From: Tetrahymena thermophila SB210
Taxonomy: Eukaryota > Ciliophora > Oligohymenophorea > Hymenostomatida > Tetrahymenidae
Reading direction: 5' to 3'
Assembly: GCF_000189635.1 (NCBI RefSeq)
Contig: NW_002476321.1
Span: 126,547-190,546 of the forward strand
Length of the DNA: 64,000 nucleotides
Shown here: positions 13,424-27,459 of the stretch, one piece after another
Layout of the letters: each line of letters starts with the position of its first letter
How positions within the stretch are numbered: position 1 is the first letter of the stretch
Program-made: the position numbers and the translations under genes
Notes under the pieces: model-generated
The model's input: the letters and a program-made list of their open reading frames with translations, nothing else
Told to the model about the DNA's origin: nothing
The model's database searches: none

Positions 13424-16400
13424 ATGAGTTAAAAAACACTGCTACAGTCCCAGGAGACCTTGTAAGATTACTACTACAAGATTCATTAACAAAAAACTAG
13501 CGAGAAAATTTAGGATCAGTTAAAAATTAGCCTTTAAGAATTTATTTAATGTAGTTCTAAATTTTATTTAATTCTTGATGTCTATCCATTATCTCAGCTA
13601 GAATTATTTAAAGGTTAGTTAAGCAGCTTTAAGGTTTTAAATGAAAAAAATATATCTTTAGAGCAGATTGATAATATTCTTCACTCTAAGAATTAGAATG
13701 TAATCATTTTAACTCTAAATTGTTTATTTCCAGCATTTTAAGCATAAATTATCATCAATATTTTTTGTTTTTTGATTGAATAAAAATTAATTTGAAATAA
13801 ATTATTTTAATTTTATAAATTGGATTTAAAATGAATTTTACTTTTATTTATTTAAAAAGTTAATAATTGACATGAAGTCAGAGGAGGTAGGAGCTAAGAT
13901 ATTATTCTTATTGTCTTTAATGTTAAAGAATTAGATTTAATTAAACAAAGTAATAATTTATTGCTTTAAGTATAGTTGCTACGCGGATTACTTGATAAAA
14001 TCATTCTAATTTTCAACAATTAACAACAATATTTACTATTTGAATGATTTCAATAGTTATATAAATTTATAAGTTGTCAAGTATGAATTAGACTTTTAAA
14101 AAATAGAAGAAGATATTATTTAAATGGAAAGAAAGATAAGGCAAATGAATAAGTTCAACAAATTTAATGTTATAATTTTCTCTATAGACAGTTTCCACTC
14201 CTACAAGATTAGAAAATAATTACAAGTTAATTCAATTTTAATTTAAAAAATGAATATTTATTGCGAAGAAATTGATAAATCTTCTTTAAGATAGCAAGAT
14301 CACTCAAACATATACATAGTAAGTCAATTAAATCTTCTTAAAAATTAAAATGACATTGTAGATAACTGTTATATGGCGATTGATTTCGGAATGCAGCAGC
14401 ACACTTTTTTTTCAAATAAATTTGATTCTTATCAAGAATAAATCGTTTTTATTTCTAAGAACGAAGCTCTAAGAAGATAATCTTATTTATCCTAAAATTA
14501 TCCTTGCTAATTAATAAGAGTTTACTAGAAATAAAATCTATTTAGAAGTAATACTGATGACTTATCCATTTTGATGCTTAAAGAAGGAAATTTGTATAAA
14601 TACTTATGCAAAAAATATAAGTTAGATGATCATTTTTTTCCATCACAAAACCATTTTTTGAGATTAGATTCAGAAAATTAAGAAAAAAGAGACTTACATT
14701 TTACTCATGAATAAGAAATTTTATCTTCTGATTTGTATTAAAAGAATTATCTGCACTAAGAAGATACTTTCCTTAGAAGTTTGGTTTAAATCAATTAATC
14801 AATAATCAATAAAGAGTCTTTTGACGCAGAGAAAAATATAGTATTTTCTCTTTTATAAAATCACATTTGGTCTAAAGATGGAAATATATATACAATTACA
14901 AATTTTAGAAATTAAATATTAGCAGATGAAAAGAAATCAAAATAACAAATTGTGTGTCAAAAATAGTTCTTAAATACATTAATATCAAATATTATCAGCA
15001 TCCCTTGTGAACCTATATCATCTCTCATATAAAAGTATATCTAAGCATTCCCATAATCTCTATTTGTCTTTTCAGGGTGAATTTTTATTTTAAAAATTCT
15101 CATTTTTTAAATTTTTTTTTTCAGAAATAAGCAAAAGGGTTATGTGAATGTAGAAACTGGTGAATATTTAAAAGTTTCGATTCAGAGTCCACTCAAAATA
15201 TATTCAGAATATCCTACTTTGATCATAGTTCACTATATGCTTTAAATAGGAGAAGAAATTTTCATTTAAGATTACACTAAAGTTGATGTTTAAGAAATAC
15301 CAGATTAATTAAGACAAAAAATTATTTAATATATTGAAAACTTTAAAGTAGAATAAATGTAAATTTTTATTTTAATACTTAAATTTTATCATTAAAATTA
15401 TAAAAAGAAAACAATACTTCGATATAAGCACTCTTCTCTTTGATACTATTTGGGTAAATTCAGGAGAATTAATAAATGCTTTTCAAGAGTAGTATAATTG
15501 CATAGTTAAAGCAGATCCTATTTTCGATTCAATAACTGTTTGTAATATAATTTGCAAGAATGATGAACAATATACTCCAGAGTAGAAAATTGAAGCATTT
15601 GAACTAATCCTCAATTCCTCTAAAAATTCGCTTATTAATGAAAAAATAGAATTTGACTATTATAATAATGCTAAGTTGTGCTTAAAGAAAGGTAATTTAG
15701 TATTAATTTATTTAAAAATATATTTAGAATATCAAAATATTTAATAAAAATAATAAAAAATATATTATAATATCGTAAAGCCAGTATTTTAATAAAATTA
15801 AATTAAATATTTTAATAACTCAAATTAAAATAATTAAAAACAAAACATTTAATGCACATCAATAAATTAAATAAAATACACAATTTGACAATTTGGGAAT
15901 AATCAAATGGCGAAATTTCTCTAAAAATCTTTAACCTTTAATTTGTTTTTTATTTTTACATTAAAAATTTATTATTTTTTTAAATAAAATAAAATAAAAT
16001 ACAATATTTTAAATTTATTTTCAGATGACAATAATTTTTACTTACCTTTTATTTTATAATATTTATTCAAAAATAAAAATAGGAGGTATTATCGAGAGGA
16101 TTATTAAAAATCACGAATGCTTCACATTTTAGATTGATAACGTTCCAGTTAGTATGAGTATGGAAAAGCTAAGTGAGTGGATTAATGAATATAGTGATAT
16201 TATTAGCATAAAACCAGTTGATAAGCCAAAAGACGAAATTAGTTTGCAATAAAATAGTTAAAGAGGAATTTGTTATATTATTTCAGTAGAAGATTAGAGT
16301 GATGTTAACTTTTTTATTGATGTTTTTGATGAAACTGAAATGGATAATAATATTATAAAGATTAAAAAAATTTAAAATAACTTAAAAAATAAATAAGTAT

Positions 16401-18588
16401 AATAATAAATTTAATGATAAGCAATTTAATAATCATATTTTTTTATTGTTAGATGATTGACGGAATGAAGTTTACGGATGAGTGCATAGGAGTACGTATA
16501 AAGTGGTATAATTTAAAATGTGAAGGACCTGCTTTAATAGAATATGAAGATTAAATAAAATGTTAAGAAGCTTGGGAAATTCTTTCAAAGGAAAAAAGCT
16601 TCAGCAGAAAAGACAATACCACAATTTAATATAAATATTGTAAAGGAGGAGTAAACTTTAACAATGAAGTAGATTGGATGGAATATCTAGTTAAAAAATG
16701 TAAGCTACAGCCTACTAAAATTTAAATTAACAGAGAGAAAAAGCCTGATCATTTAAAACAAGAAAATTTTGTTAAATATATCATTAAAAATAATATTACT
16801 CCTAATTGTTAGTTGTTAAACTTAAATAGCTATGCTGAGACATCCAAAAAATCAGCAAAAGTACAACTCTTACTTGAATCTGATATTAAAAAAGTAGTTG
16901 AGAAATACCATGAAACTTAAAATGTAATTGGTTGTACTAAATGCTTTATATCACCCTTTTATTACTATACCCATCAGATAGATAGCTCTATAAGAAATTA
17001 CATTAAGCATGCCCTAGAAAATGTAAATTTAATAATCAAAAAATATTTTATAAATAAAATTTATAATTAATTTAGGACTAGAAAATTAATTTAGCAATTC
17101 AGCAAAAAAAATGCAAAGTGTCATTTTTAGCTTAAGAAAGCGAAGTTGGTTAAAGGTTTGAGGTCATAAGAATAAAGGCTAAAGATATTAATTTATTCTA
17201 AGCTTTTAAATAGAAACTTATTACCTATATTGAAGGAGGCTAGATAATAATTTAAAAAGAAAAGTATAGTATAAATAAATTGTAATCTCCTGAAGGAAAA
17301 CTATTCATAAACGATATGAATACCCTCTTCAATTGCTATATTAAAGTAAGTGGATAGGTAACAACTGAAGGAAATTATATAATATATGTCTATGGTTTAA
17401 ATGAGGAGTAATTAAGTTAGCTTCAATAGAAAATAGAAAATATGCTTGGAATGAATTCAAAACTCATTATTTAACTGAATGAAGAGGAATTTAAAGCTGC
17501 TTCTAAATTACTTGTCTTTGAAGATATCAAATAAGAATTTTCTATAGATTAAATTTACTTGAATAAAGCTAAGCGATAACTTGTTGTTGAGGGCATAGAG
17601 TAGAATATCAATAAATTTAGAGAAGAATTTTCATTTATGATGTAAAATTTATCCAAAATGAAAGAGCAAAATAATATAAAAGGAGAAAAGTAAAGTGATA
17701 AGAATTAGTTGAAATTTCAATCACCTCAATGTGAAATTTGTCTAATGGATATGGATGTCGCCTATAGGTTGCAAGTAAAAATTTAACTCTTATTTATAAG
17801 CATAGCTTTTTTAACTGTGTTCTTAAGTTTATAACAAAATTTTAATTTTAATTTTATTAGGCATGCAGACATAAATTTTGTTAACCGTGTATAAACTTGT
17901 ATTTAATAGACTGCTTATCAAATATATAATAATTTCCTCTAAAATGCCCTAAGTGCTTATAAGAAATGGTCATATAAGATCTAGTCCGTTTACTTAGTGA
18001 ATAGTAATGGTAGAAACTAACTAATCTCTCTTTAAATAAATATGTTTCAGAAAATGGTTCTTCAGCATAATTTTGCTTTACCCCTAATTGTGTGTATATT
18101 TATGATCCTCATTAACAGAAATATAGATGCCCAATATGTAATGTATTTTATTGTATTCCATGTAAAAAACCAAATCACCCGGGTTTAACATGCAGTGAAG
18201 CTTAGCTAGGAATAGATATCCTATTTAAAAATTATATGCTTGAAGCCGATGCAAGGTAAAATTTTAATTATATAAGTAAAAATTATTTAATATATGAAGA
18301 GTTTCTAATTAAAACAAAATAAATTAAAATTTAATTTATTTTTTTAATGATTATTTCAATTATTGAAATTAATATTTAATTATGTATTTATTATAAAATA
18401 ATTAAACTAGATATTGTCCTAATAAAGCTTGTGGTGCTATTCTTATGAAAATAGATGGTTGTAATAAGGTTGAATGCAGAAATTGTCATAAAGCAATATG
18501 TTGGCATAAAAAATGCATGATTCCATTTAATACAGCTGATGAATGTTATAATCACTTAAGAAATCTTCATGGAGGCTATTATGATTGA
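13424..18588 (+). CDS. RBR (RING-IBR-RING2) E3 ubiquitin ligase, DEAH11/12-like C terminus
   Basis: Nine exons (13424-13699, 13860-15076, 15125-15358, 15408-15691, 16083-16396, 16453-17022, 17076-17774, 17861-18255, 18411-18588) join in phase to 1388 aa. RING1 starts with CEIC at about 1184, continues with CRH and KFCQPC, and ends CPKC; an intron falls inside it. The IBR follows with CFTPNC, CPIC, CIPC and HPGLTC. RING2 has CPNKAC, then DGCNKVEC, whose Cys fits the catalytic thioester-forming position, then CRNC and CWHKKC. The end, ADECYNHLRNLHGG, closely resembles the C terminus of plant DEAH11/12 helicase-RBR proteins. The first about 1180 residues show no helicase motifs and are unassigned. 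RBR ligases pass ubiquitin from E2 to their own Cys and then to substrate. The junction 13699/13860 is the least certain, so exon 1 could belong to another transcript. Confidence 0.88.
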
Positions 18589-19127
18589 ACATAAAGAAAG
18601 ATTGCTAATTAACTAAATTATATTTTAATTATTTAGAGTACTAAAATAAAACTTTAAAGCTTGAATTTTATTTATATGATTTTGAAATTAAAGTTTAAAA
18701 GCATTGAAAAATTAACAGTTTTTAATTATTTTTGATAGAAAAAATTTACATAAAAAACTTTTACATATTCTTAATTAATTAATAAAATTATTTAAGTTTT
18801 TAAAATAAGAGAAATTAATTTGATCTTATTCTTGAATTTAATAAATTAAATTTATAAAAATCAGAAATAAATGATTAAAGATACATTTTTATTTTTTAGT
18901 GGTTTTTAATAAACTTCTCAATATATAAATAATTTTTTTACTCAATTCTTTGATTGATATTTGCAATAAAAAACTATTTTTTTTAATTAATATCAAAATG
19001 AAAAATAAAGTTTATAATTTTAATTGAAGAGAATTTAAATAATTTTTAAATAAAAAAAATAATCCTAAAATTATATTATAAATTAGTTAGTGAAACAAGC
19101 AAACAAACAAACAAACAAGCAAATTTA
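18589..19127. other. Convergent intergenic region
   Basis: Spacer between the 3' ends of the RBR and HEAT-repeat genes. It is AT-rich and contains a short CAAA-type repeat tract at its right end. No gene seen. Confidence 0.6.
19096..19122. repeat. (CAAA)n-type simple repeat
   Basis: About six units of a CAAA/CAAG motif a few bases beyond the TGA of the HEAT-repeat gene, in its 3' flank. Confidence 0.85.
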
Positions 19128-22100
19128 TCAAATAATTTTTAATTTTGATAGTATTTATTATTTTTAATTAAAAACATTACCCTTATTTAAATCAATAATA
19201 CTCTTAGCAATAGATTTAGCTTATGGGAATTTAACCACTATTTTATCATAAAATTCAGAATAAAACTGCTCCTTTGAACTTTTGACATGATATTTTGAAG
19301 GGTCATAAATTATATATATGACAGACAATGTAATATTGTACAAATTTTATTCAATAATTGAAGAATTTTTTTCCAACAAAAAATTACATATTTTAATAAC
19401 TCTTTACATTTCAGTATAATCTCCTTCAAAAGGGACCAAAGAAAAAAGCTTATTAAAACAATTATAATCACTTTTTGTATATTCTAAAGGTAGTTTGTTC
19501 TCTACTAATTTGACAGTCATGAAAGCATATGTTATATAAATATTTTCAATTATATCTTTTTTATTTAAATCAGTGTATCCTTGATAAGATTCAGCAGTAT
19601 TTTTAACTATTTCATAAAACTTTTTAAATAAATCAGGCTAAATACTATCAAAACAGTATCTAGTAATTTTATTTAAATAATAAAAAGTATTTCTTTAAAC
19701 CATCTCTATCTTAATATACTTTTTATTTAGTATTATTTCATTTATCAAATCAGAGATGATAGGATAGACACATTTATCATATTTCACAAAACTAGCAACA
19801 CTACCTATTATTTCAGATACTAATTATATATCTATTTTTGTAATGTCAATTTTTAACATTTTAAAAATGTACTGATCTTAAGTTTTATTTTCTTCATTTT
19901 ATAAGTTTGATTGACTTTGACTTTCTTCATTACTAATTTAATTTACTCCTTCTTCATCTTCTTCTAAACTTATATATGAATTATCACTCCCATTTATTGA
20001 CCCCTATTCTAACTATTCTGAATTTTCTTATATTTCCATTTACTATTCTGATGAATAGCTATGGTCACCATCATTATCTCCATTATAATCATTACTATCC
20101 TCGTCTGAGTCATTTAGAGGAGCTTTTTGCTAATTTAATGATGAAACCAAAGATTTCCAAATTGGTAAAAAATTATTTTGTAGCTAACTAGGAAATGCCT
20201 TATATATTAATTTTAATCCAGCCAAACTCCACTCAATAATTTAAGTATTTAAAATATGCTTTGTTTTTTTCATAAAATATTTGATTGCTTGAAATATTTG
20301 TTAGAAGAATGTTCTTTTTGTAGGATTATCAGTACATTTTAAAATTTTGTATATTAAATAACTTAGATCTTCGATTTCTGATTCATAGTTAAGCTATTCA
20401 ATTGAACAGATTTATTCTAGCATAAAATCAAATAAAGGAGCATATTCAACTTTGGCTTCTTCAGATAAAAACTTATTTTCTTCAGATACAGCTTCATTAT
20501 TGTTTAGATATAAATCTGGTAAATATTGAAGATAATAGCTTCTCACACATTTAAACATTTTTGCTAAATTTTTGAAATTGAAATGAATCACTGTATATTC
20601 TTCTCTTTCATTCATTAAAGTTTTCATTATTTTAGTCATAATTTCAAATTTTTTATTCTCTATAACAATTTTAGGGCATTAATTTATAAAATGTCCTAAC
20701 AGTTATATAGATTTAAGTTTATAATTAACTAATGGTATGTCAAGTACGACAAACTCTAATTAATCATGTTCTTCCTCTTCCTAGTCCTCTTGTTCATGCT
20801 CTGAGTCTATATTTTTTTTTTTTACAATAAAATTTGTATTTATATCTAAATCAGTTATTAATCTAGGAAACAGTTTTAAAAATAACTCATCAATAAAGCT
20901 ATTATCATTTAGTAACTTTAATTTTATATTTTAGATAAAATCATAAATTTATGCTCTTATTTTCATAAAGTTATCATACTTTCCTTAATATATTTGATTA
21001 GCAAAAGTTCTAAGTAAACTCTTTATATTAGCTACTAAATCTTCATCTTTGAAGCATTAAGACTTTAAAACCATATTAGCTAAACCACTCAAACAAGATA
21101 AATTGAAATCTTATTGACTAAATTCCTGGTTTTAACTCAAGGTTTTTAGACTTTAATCTAACTCAGTATTTGAGTATCTTAAAAATGTTTCTTTAGAGAG
21201 TTATAAATATTTTGAAATATAATACTCTACTTCATCAATTTAAAGAATACTACAAATAATAGATTCGATATTCTAAAAACAATCTGAACAAGAATTATCC
21301 TGGCAAATTAATGGATAAATTTCCAAACATATTTAATATACTCTTGGGACATACTACAGCAAAAAGGAGGCGTTTTTATTATATTTTTAGAATATAATTT
21401 CAAAAATTTAAACTACTAATTAAGAGTTGTTGCTAGAAAAATCTTTTATATTTTAAAATATATCAATTAAATTTTCCATAAAGTATTCATGATTATAACA
21501 TATTAAATAAAAAGCTTATTCAAATAATGAATATAAGCATTTGATAGCATTATACTTAAGATATGGATTTTTTAAGTGGCATCCCAAAAATTTGCAAAAA
21601 ATTGACTCAATTTAACGAATATAGCTTAAATTATTAAAAATCCAGAAAAATAACATATTATATGTTCCTATTAATACCCTAACTTCTTCTTGCGAGTAAT
21701 CGACTTGATTAGAAATTTCTTTATTAAGATTTCCTTCTCCAACAGCTTTTATGTTATTTTATATTTTTTAGAAAACTATTTCATTAATTAATAATTTTTT
21801 CTCAGATAAAGTTATGTACTCTACTATCCATTTAAAATCTAATAATTAAGTGTTAACTTAACTTTCTTTGCTTTTTATATCTAAGTGTTCGCATAATGAA
21901 AACATGCAATTAACCATTTCTGGAATAAATGTTTTAGTAAATTTATTCTAAATAACCTCATTTGCAAATATCAGAAACAAATTAATAGAGTTATTTATAT
22001 TAGATTAATATAATTAAAATTCCTATTTTTTCTCTTCAGAACTATTTCCTTAGATTTCAATGTCTTCTCTTGTTATATTAAATTATTCTATTTCAAACAT

Positions 22101-22928
22101 TTTTAATAATTTATTTAACTTTTAGAATACAAATTTCTCTCTTTTCTAAATAAAATTTTTGTCACAGCTCTTTAGGAAATACAGATAATGATATAATAAG
22201 TATTTATCTTCTTCGAGGTATTTATCTGCGTTAATCTATGTTATTACTAGGGGATATACCATCTTTTTTTATTTATTATTCATAGCTTTCTGTGATTAAA
22301 TCAAGCAGCAAGTTAGTAACAAATTTATATCAAAATCATCTTTTTATTTTTATTTAACAGATTTAATCTTATCATTCTATTTACTTTTCTCCCATTTATT
22401 TATTAAGGCATCTATTAACTCTATTTCGAAATGTATATTAGCTTATCCTGCTTTATATAATAATATGGATAAATAATCAGAATTAGAGACTAAATATTTG
22501 AATCCCTGTCTAAGACTTGTTATTTCTTTAATTAAAATTAATCCTTTAATCTATTTTTCTCTTTACTAAGCAAGTAGAAATGAAAACAAATCTTGTTATG
22601 TTATTGATAAATGTTTATTAAATCTTCTCAATAGGGCTCCTATAATTTCAGCATGAGTTTGTATGTTATCTTATTTGCATTCTTTAAAGTTTGACATCAA
22701 TTTTAGAAAGATTACTTCACATTATAGCTTTTTTTAAAAATCATCTAATAGTTCGATAATGTCAAACATAACTATCGCTGCTGGAAACGATTATTCATGA
22801 AGTAAAATGTCTGATAGCATTTCAATCAAATCTTATTTAGGAATAGAATTAAAAATACTCAAAAATTACACTGAATTTTTATTTTGTTAAAGTGCAATTA
22901 TTAGTTAATCTCTTAAAGGAATATCCAT
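19128..22928 (-). CDS. Large HEAT-repeat protein, possibly importin-beta family
   Basis: An uninterrupted frame of 1267 codons (1266 aa), with ATG at 22926-22928 and TGA at 19128-19130. The protein is almost wholly alpha-helical by composition, with repeated pairs of amphipathic helices. Examples are the stretches around IPLVNYKLKSIQLLGHFI and YTVIHFNFKNLAKMFKCV, which follow the importin-5/importin-4 pattern of a helix, a proline or charged turn, and a second helix. An acidic Asp/Glu-Ser-rich loop (DEDSNDYNGDNDGD) lies near the C-terminal third. Importin-beta proteins carry cargo through nuclear pores, and their length (about 1000-1100 aa) is close to this one. The frame stays open about 210 nt upstream of the chosen ATG without another ATG, so an extra 5' exon is possible. 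It could be another HEAT scaffold instead. Confidence 0.6.
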
Positions 22929-23623
22929 TTTTAATAATATTTCAGTTTTTAAAAGCCAATTTTTTAATTTAAGTTAGATATCTTTAATTTTAAGATACTA
23001 TTTTATAAAAATAAATTATTCTTATGATTTTTTAAGAAGCTCCTGCTCCTGTCTTAAATTAGATGAAAATTAGTAAAATTTTATTAAAAGAATTGGAATA
23101 ATTTCCTTGTAAAATTTCACGCTTTTGATTAAATACCACTCAATCTCATATCATTTAGAAATCCAAATATATTATGCCTAATAATTCTGATATAATTTTT
23201 TTAGGCGCGCGCCAAATACCTTAAATCTTGATAAATTAATACAAGTACAAAAGTATATTTTCTCCATATAAATGGAGAAGCTAGTTGAATTTACATTTTA
23301 TTAAACCTACCACTCATCCGTTCCCCTAATGAAGATTTACAGTATATATGTAATAAAGTTTAAAAGAATTTTATTTAACATTTTATTTAATTTTAAAGTA
23401 TTTATTTAGCTTTTTTTGTATTTTTTTCATATCAAATAATATGCTGGAAAGTATTTTTAGCTATTTATTAAATTTTACTATTTTTTTAATGAATTAGATT
23501 TTTTTAAAAGAAATAAAAAATGATTATTTATATTAAAATAATTTTTAGCACAGTGCAAGTAAATGTAGTAACATTATTAATATATGATAAATAATTAGTT
23601 ATTTAATTAATTAATTAATTATT
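22929..23623. other. Intergenic region with GC palindrome
   Basis: Spacer upstream of the HEAT-repeat gene. It contains an in-frame ATG-less extension of that gene (to about 23140), the all-GC palindrome at about 23204-23213, and an imperfect inverted repeat TCTCCATATAAATGGAGA at about 23261-23278. No separate gene seen. Confidence 0.55.
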
Positions 23624-26523
23624 TCAAATATAAATTATTCTTTTCTTTTTGTTTGGGCTAGTAGAAAGATTATTTTGTATTTTTTTGTTTGAGTTAGTAA
23701 TTATAAAGTTAGTAATAGGTTTTTAATTTAAATTATTATCTGATTGAATTTATTATTTATTTTATAAAAATTTAGTAGAAAAAGAATTTAATTGGAATTT
23801 TTTACTATCTTTTTACTGAAAGATAGAAGAGTTATCTTTAAGCTATTCCTTTTATGTAGATTTTTGTAATTCTTCTGTGATTTTTAGTGAGTTATTTTTA
23901 ATAGGTAATTAAAGTGGTGAATTACTTATGTTTTAATTGATCAAAGATGGGGTTTAGTAGGATATAGTATGTATTAAATTATTATCAGAGTTTTTATTTC
24001 TTGTAGATTAAGCTGAACTTAAAAAATATTAATTTTTTTTAAAGCTAAAATTAGGTCTCAGATTAAATTAAAATTAGGTTTTTTTAGCTCTTTATAATTA
24101 AGAAGAGGATTTTGTTGCTCTAACTTTTGCAATATGAGCATAATCAAGTTATTAATTGAAAAGTATTTTTTGACTGTCATCATCTAAGATTATTGATTAT
24201 GCAGATAGTTTTCGTGAATTTCTTTATGAATTGTCTGATTGCTAAATATCTGGTTATTAGGCTTAAGTCTCATTTAAGAGTTTAATTATATTTTGATGTT
24301 ATTTGGAATATTAATTGAATTGTTTAATTTATCTATTTACAAGAAAACTTTATTCTTAGGCTTAATTTTATTTTTGGTCTTTTACACTCTTGTTATCAGT
24401 TAAAAATAAATTTTGTTCACTCTTCTCTGTAATTGAATCTCTAGAGGTATTTTTAGATAGGCTTTAATCATCTTACATACATTATAAAAAATTTAAAGAC
24501 TTGATAGTAGGCTCAACAAAAGACTTTTTAGGTAGTTTTAAAGTTTCTTCTTCTATTTTGAAATTAGAATCATCTAAAAGATTTCTTTTGAAATTTGAAA
24601 AGGTTTTGTATTGTTTTTTATCAATATTTTCAATTTATTAAGGAATTTAATTCAAAGATTTGATATTGCTCATTAAATTAGCTTCCACCTAGCTTGCAGA
24701 TTTTTATTTAATTTTATTTAGTTTTTTCATGAAATAATTTAGAGTTGCTTTATTCACAACTTTAGGCAACTCTTCTTCATATTCTTCTCTTAATTCTCTT
24801 AATGTTGGAACACTTCCCAAATTGGCAGGTATTAATTCAATTACACTGCTGTGTTTGACATGATCTTTCAATTATTTCATTCTTTTATCAGATCCTAACT
24901 TTGAGTCAAATTAGTATTACAACTTATGGATAAAAAGCTTTGCGGAGGAATTGAGAAATTCAGGCTTTTTTTATTCTTCCAATCTTCTTTTTTCTAGCTC
25001 TTCATCAAATTTTTTATTGTATTTTTTAAGCTCTTCTTAATTAAATTTTCTATGAAAAATTCCACCATTATTTAAAGAGTCTTCATTATTGTATAACATA
25101 TCTTTGATCTTTTATTTCAATGGGCTTTTCACAATCATTTTTTAGAAGGTATCTTCATATTTGTTATAAGTGTTTACTTTTAGCTGTTCAGTAACAACTT
25201 CTAGTCTTTCTTTCATTAAATTTTATTTTATTTTCAGTCTTTCTTATAGATATTCATGAGAGCAGCGTTGAGAACATATTCTTTAAATAAGATCATTTTT
25301 ACTTATTTCTAATAAAAGCCCTTCTTCTTAGCAAACTACAGTAAATGTTCTGTGAGATTCTTTGTTTAAAATATCTTCTTCTCCAAATAACTCATGAGCT
25401 GCTAAATTAATAATCTAATTATTTATTTATTTATAATGGATGAATATTACTTTTTTTTAATCTCATTTTAAATATAAATAAACAAAAATATAAAATAGAC
25501 CAAAAAGTTTATTATTAAGTTCTATGTATATTTCTATTAAAATTTATTTACTTAATGGAGCTTTTTTTGTGGAGGACGATTCAATTTTAAATTATTTCCT
25601 TCGAGCTATTTAAATAGCTCATCTTCTGGTTTCATGATGTATTTTTCATCTCCTATACAGTCAATACCAATTTCTTTAAATATCTATATTTTTTAATGAA
25701 AAATCTATTAATAAGTCTTTCATATTTATTTTTATTACAGTATACTATCCACTGCTGACAATGAAAATTTTATCAGGATTATCTCCCTAGCTAAATACTC
25801 TCTCTCCTCTTTTATACTATTTTTTTATGGAATTCAAATATATTTGTTTTATTAGATTGAAATTCCAAGTTTGGAATAGAGGTAAATCAGCAAAAAAACC
25901 CATTTCTTTTAAAAGTTTTTCATTTTCAGAATCCTATAAAATCTACTTAAAGGGTTGAGCTTCAAGTATTGCAAAGTGACAATCTTCGTCTGCTTTAATA
26001 GATGCAAGTCTAGGTTTTTTACTGATCAATGAGAGCTCACCGAAACTCTCTCCGTATCTTAATTATTTTGCTTAAATAAGATTATCCTTATTTTTGATAG
26101 CCTCTCCAGGTGGATAGATCCATACAGATACAGATCCTTTTAAGATGAGATAAAATTTCTCTCCTATACTATCTAAATATAAAAAACATTTAAAACTATT
26201 CTTATATAAAAACGATGTTACCTATTTCAAAAACCCAGTCACCTTTTTTAACGAATTCATATTCCATGCTCATACAACATTACTTATGAATATATTTAAA
26301 GGAAGGATCATTACTATAGCTTTTAAAAAATGAAATGTTTTCTGTTGCATACATTAAAAGCTAAACATCTTTTTCACTTCTTTTAGCAGCAGAATTCTAT
26401 ATAATCGCTAATTGTTTCTACATTAAAATAAAAAAAGTTTAAATAAATAAATGGCTTAGGCAAATATCTGCTTACCTATTAAATTTGTTGGATTTCTTCT
26501 TCACTTAAGCCTGAAAAATTCAT
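23624..26523 (-). CDS. Tandem cyclic-nucleotide-binding-domain protein
   Basis: Five exons (26476-26523, 26222-26417, 25739-26172, 25552-25683, 23624-25414) join in phase to 866 aa. Residues about 25-165 are a first cNMP-binding domain: KGDWVFEIGDSIGEKFYLIL, then the phosphate-binding cassette FGELSLISKKPRLASI with the Glu and Arg that hold the cyclic phosphate. Residues about 170-310 are a second: RGERVFSQGDNPDKIFIV and FGEEDILNKESHRTF, less canonical. A charged helical stretch follows, then a long Gln/Asn/Ser-rich tail with no domain I recognise. There is no kinase or channel part, so it may be a regulatory or scaffold subunit. The gene at 33187-36770 has the same order of domains and matching blocks (FEI-D-G-KFYLIL), so the two are paralogues. 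The ligand (cAMP or cGMP) cannot be told. Confidence 0.88.
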
Positions 26524-26995
26524 AATTCAAGTATAATTGTTTTTATGTTATTAGTACTAAGATAGATTAAAAAAGATAAGCAATTTATTTATCTTTAGTA
26601 TAAGTTAATCTTACAATTTTTTGTTTTACTTAATATTATTAAAACTTAATCAAGAAATACTCAAATGTGAAATGTTTTGGATTTTAATAAAACATGAATT
26701 AAATAAATGAATATCAAAATAGAATTATCTATCCCATAAAATCAAATTATTTACTGGTAACATAAAAACTTCGTCAACTCTTTTTAACTTAGTTACAATA
26801 GTTATCTATAATTTAAGATACAATATTAATGAACTAATTTTTGTTACTTTCAATTTATCGAATTTAGAAATATATTCATTGTATTTAAATAATGCTTAAA
26901 TTTAATTTAGATTTGTTAAATTTAAAAATGATTGATCAACAATATATCGAAAAATCTATTTAATAGATTTTAACCCAAACTTTTATTTTGATTTT

Positions 26996-27246
26996 TAAAA
27001 AATATTATTCGTCATTAAAATATAAATTGATAATATTTGTTAGTTTTAATAAATTTATAATTCTAAGGTACCTGTACTATTTAATTTTCTGTATGTTTAC
27101 AAAAGAAGCTTAATAAAAAAAAAATCTAATTCACTTTAGATTGATTTTGCTATTCAATATTTTTTAATTATTCTTTGATTTTAATTAAATATTTTATTTT
27201 TATTAAATTTATTTTTAAGTTAAAATTTTATATAATCTAAAAAATA
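26996..27246. repeat. Direct repeat copy A (about 250 bp, noncoding)
   Basis: Nearly identical, with small indels, to 27460-27705. Shared blocks include TTGTTAGTTTTAATAAATTT, CTGTATGTTTACAAAAGAAG and TCTAATTCACTTTAGATTGA. Same orientation, about 460 bp apart. Confidence 0.85.
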
Positions 27247-27459
27247 CTCTTTAATTTTTCATTAAAATTTAATAGATCAAGCAGCATAGTTTCATATTCC
27301 TCCCATAATACATATTAAGATTATCCTTATTTCTAAAGCTGAAAGTTGAGCATAAAAAAATGTGTTTATTTATTTTTATTTCAATTAAAAATAAATATTA
27401 AAAATTTATAATATCGAAAACTCTATTTAATTTAATTTAACTTAGATTTTTATTTTTAT

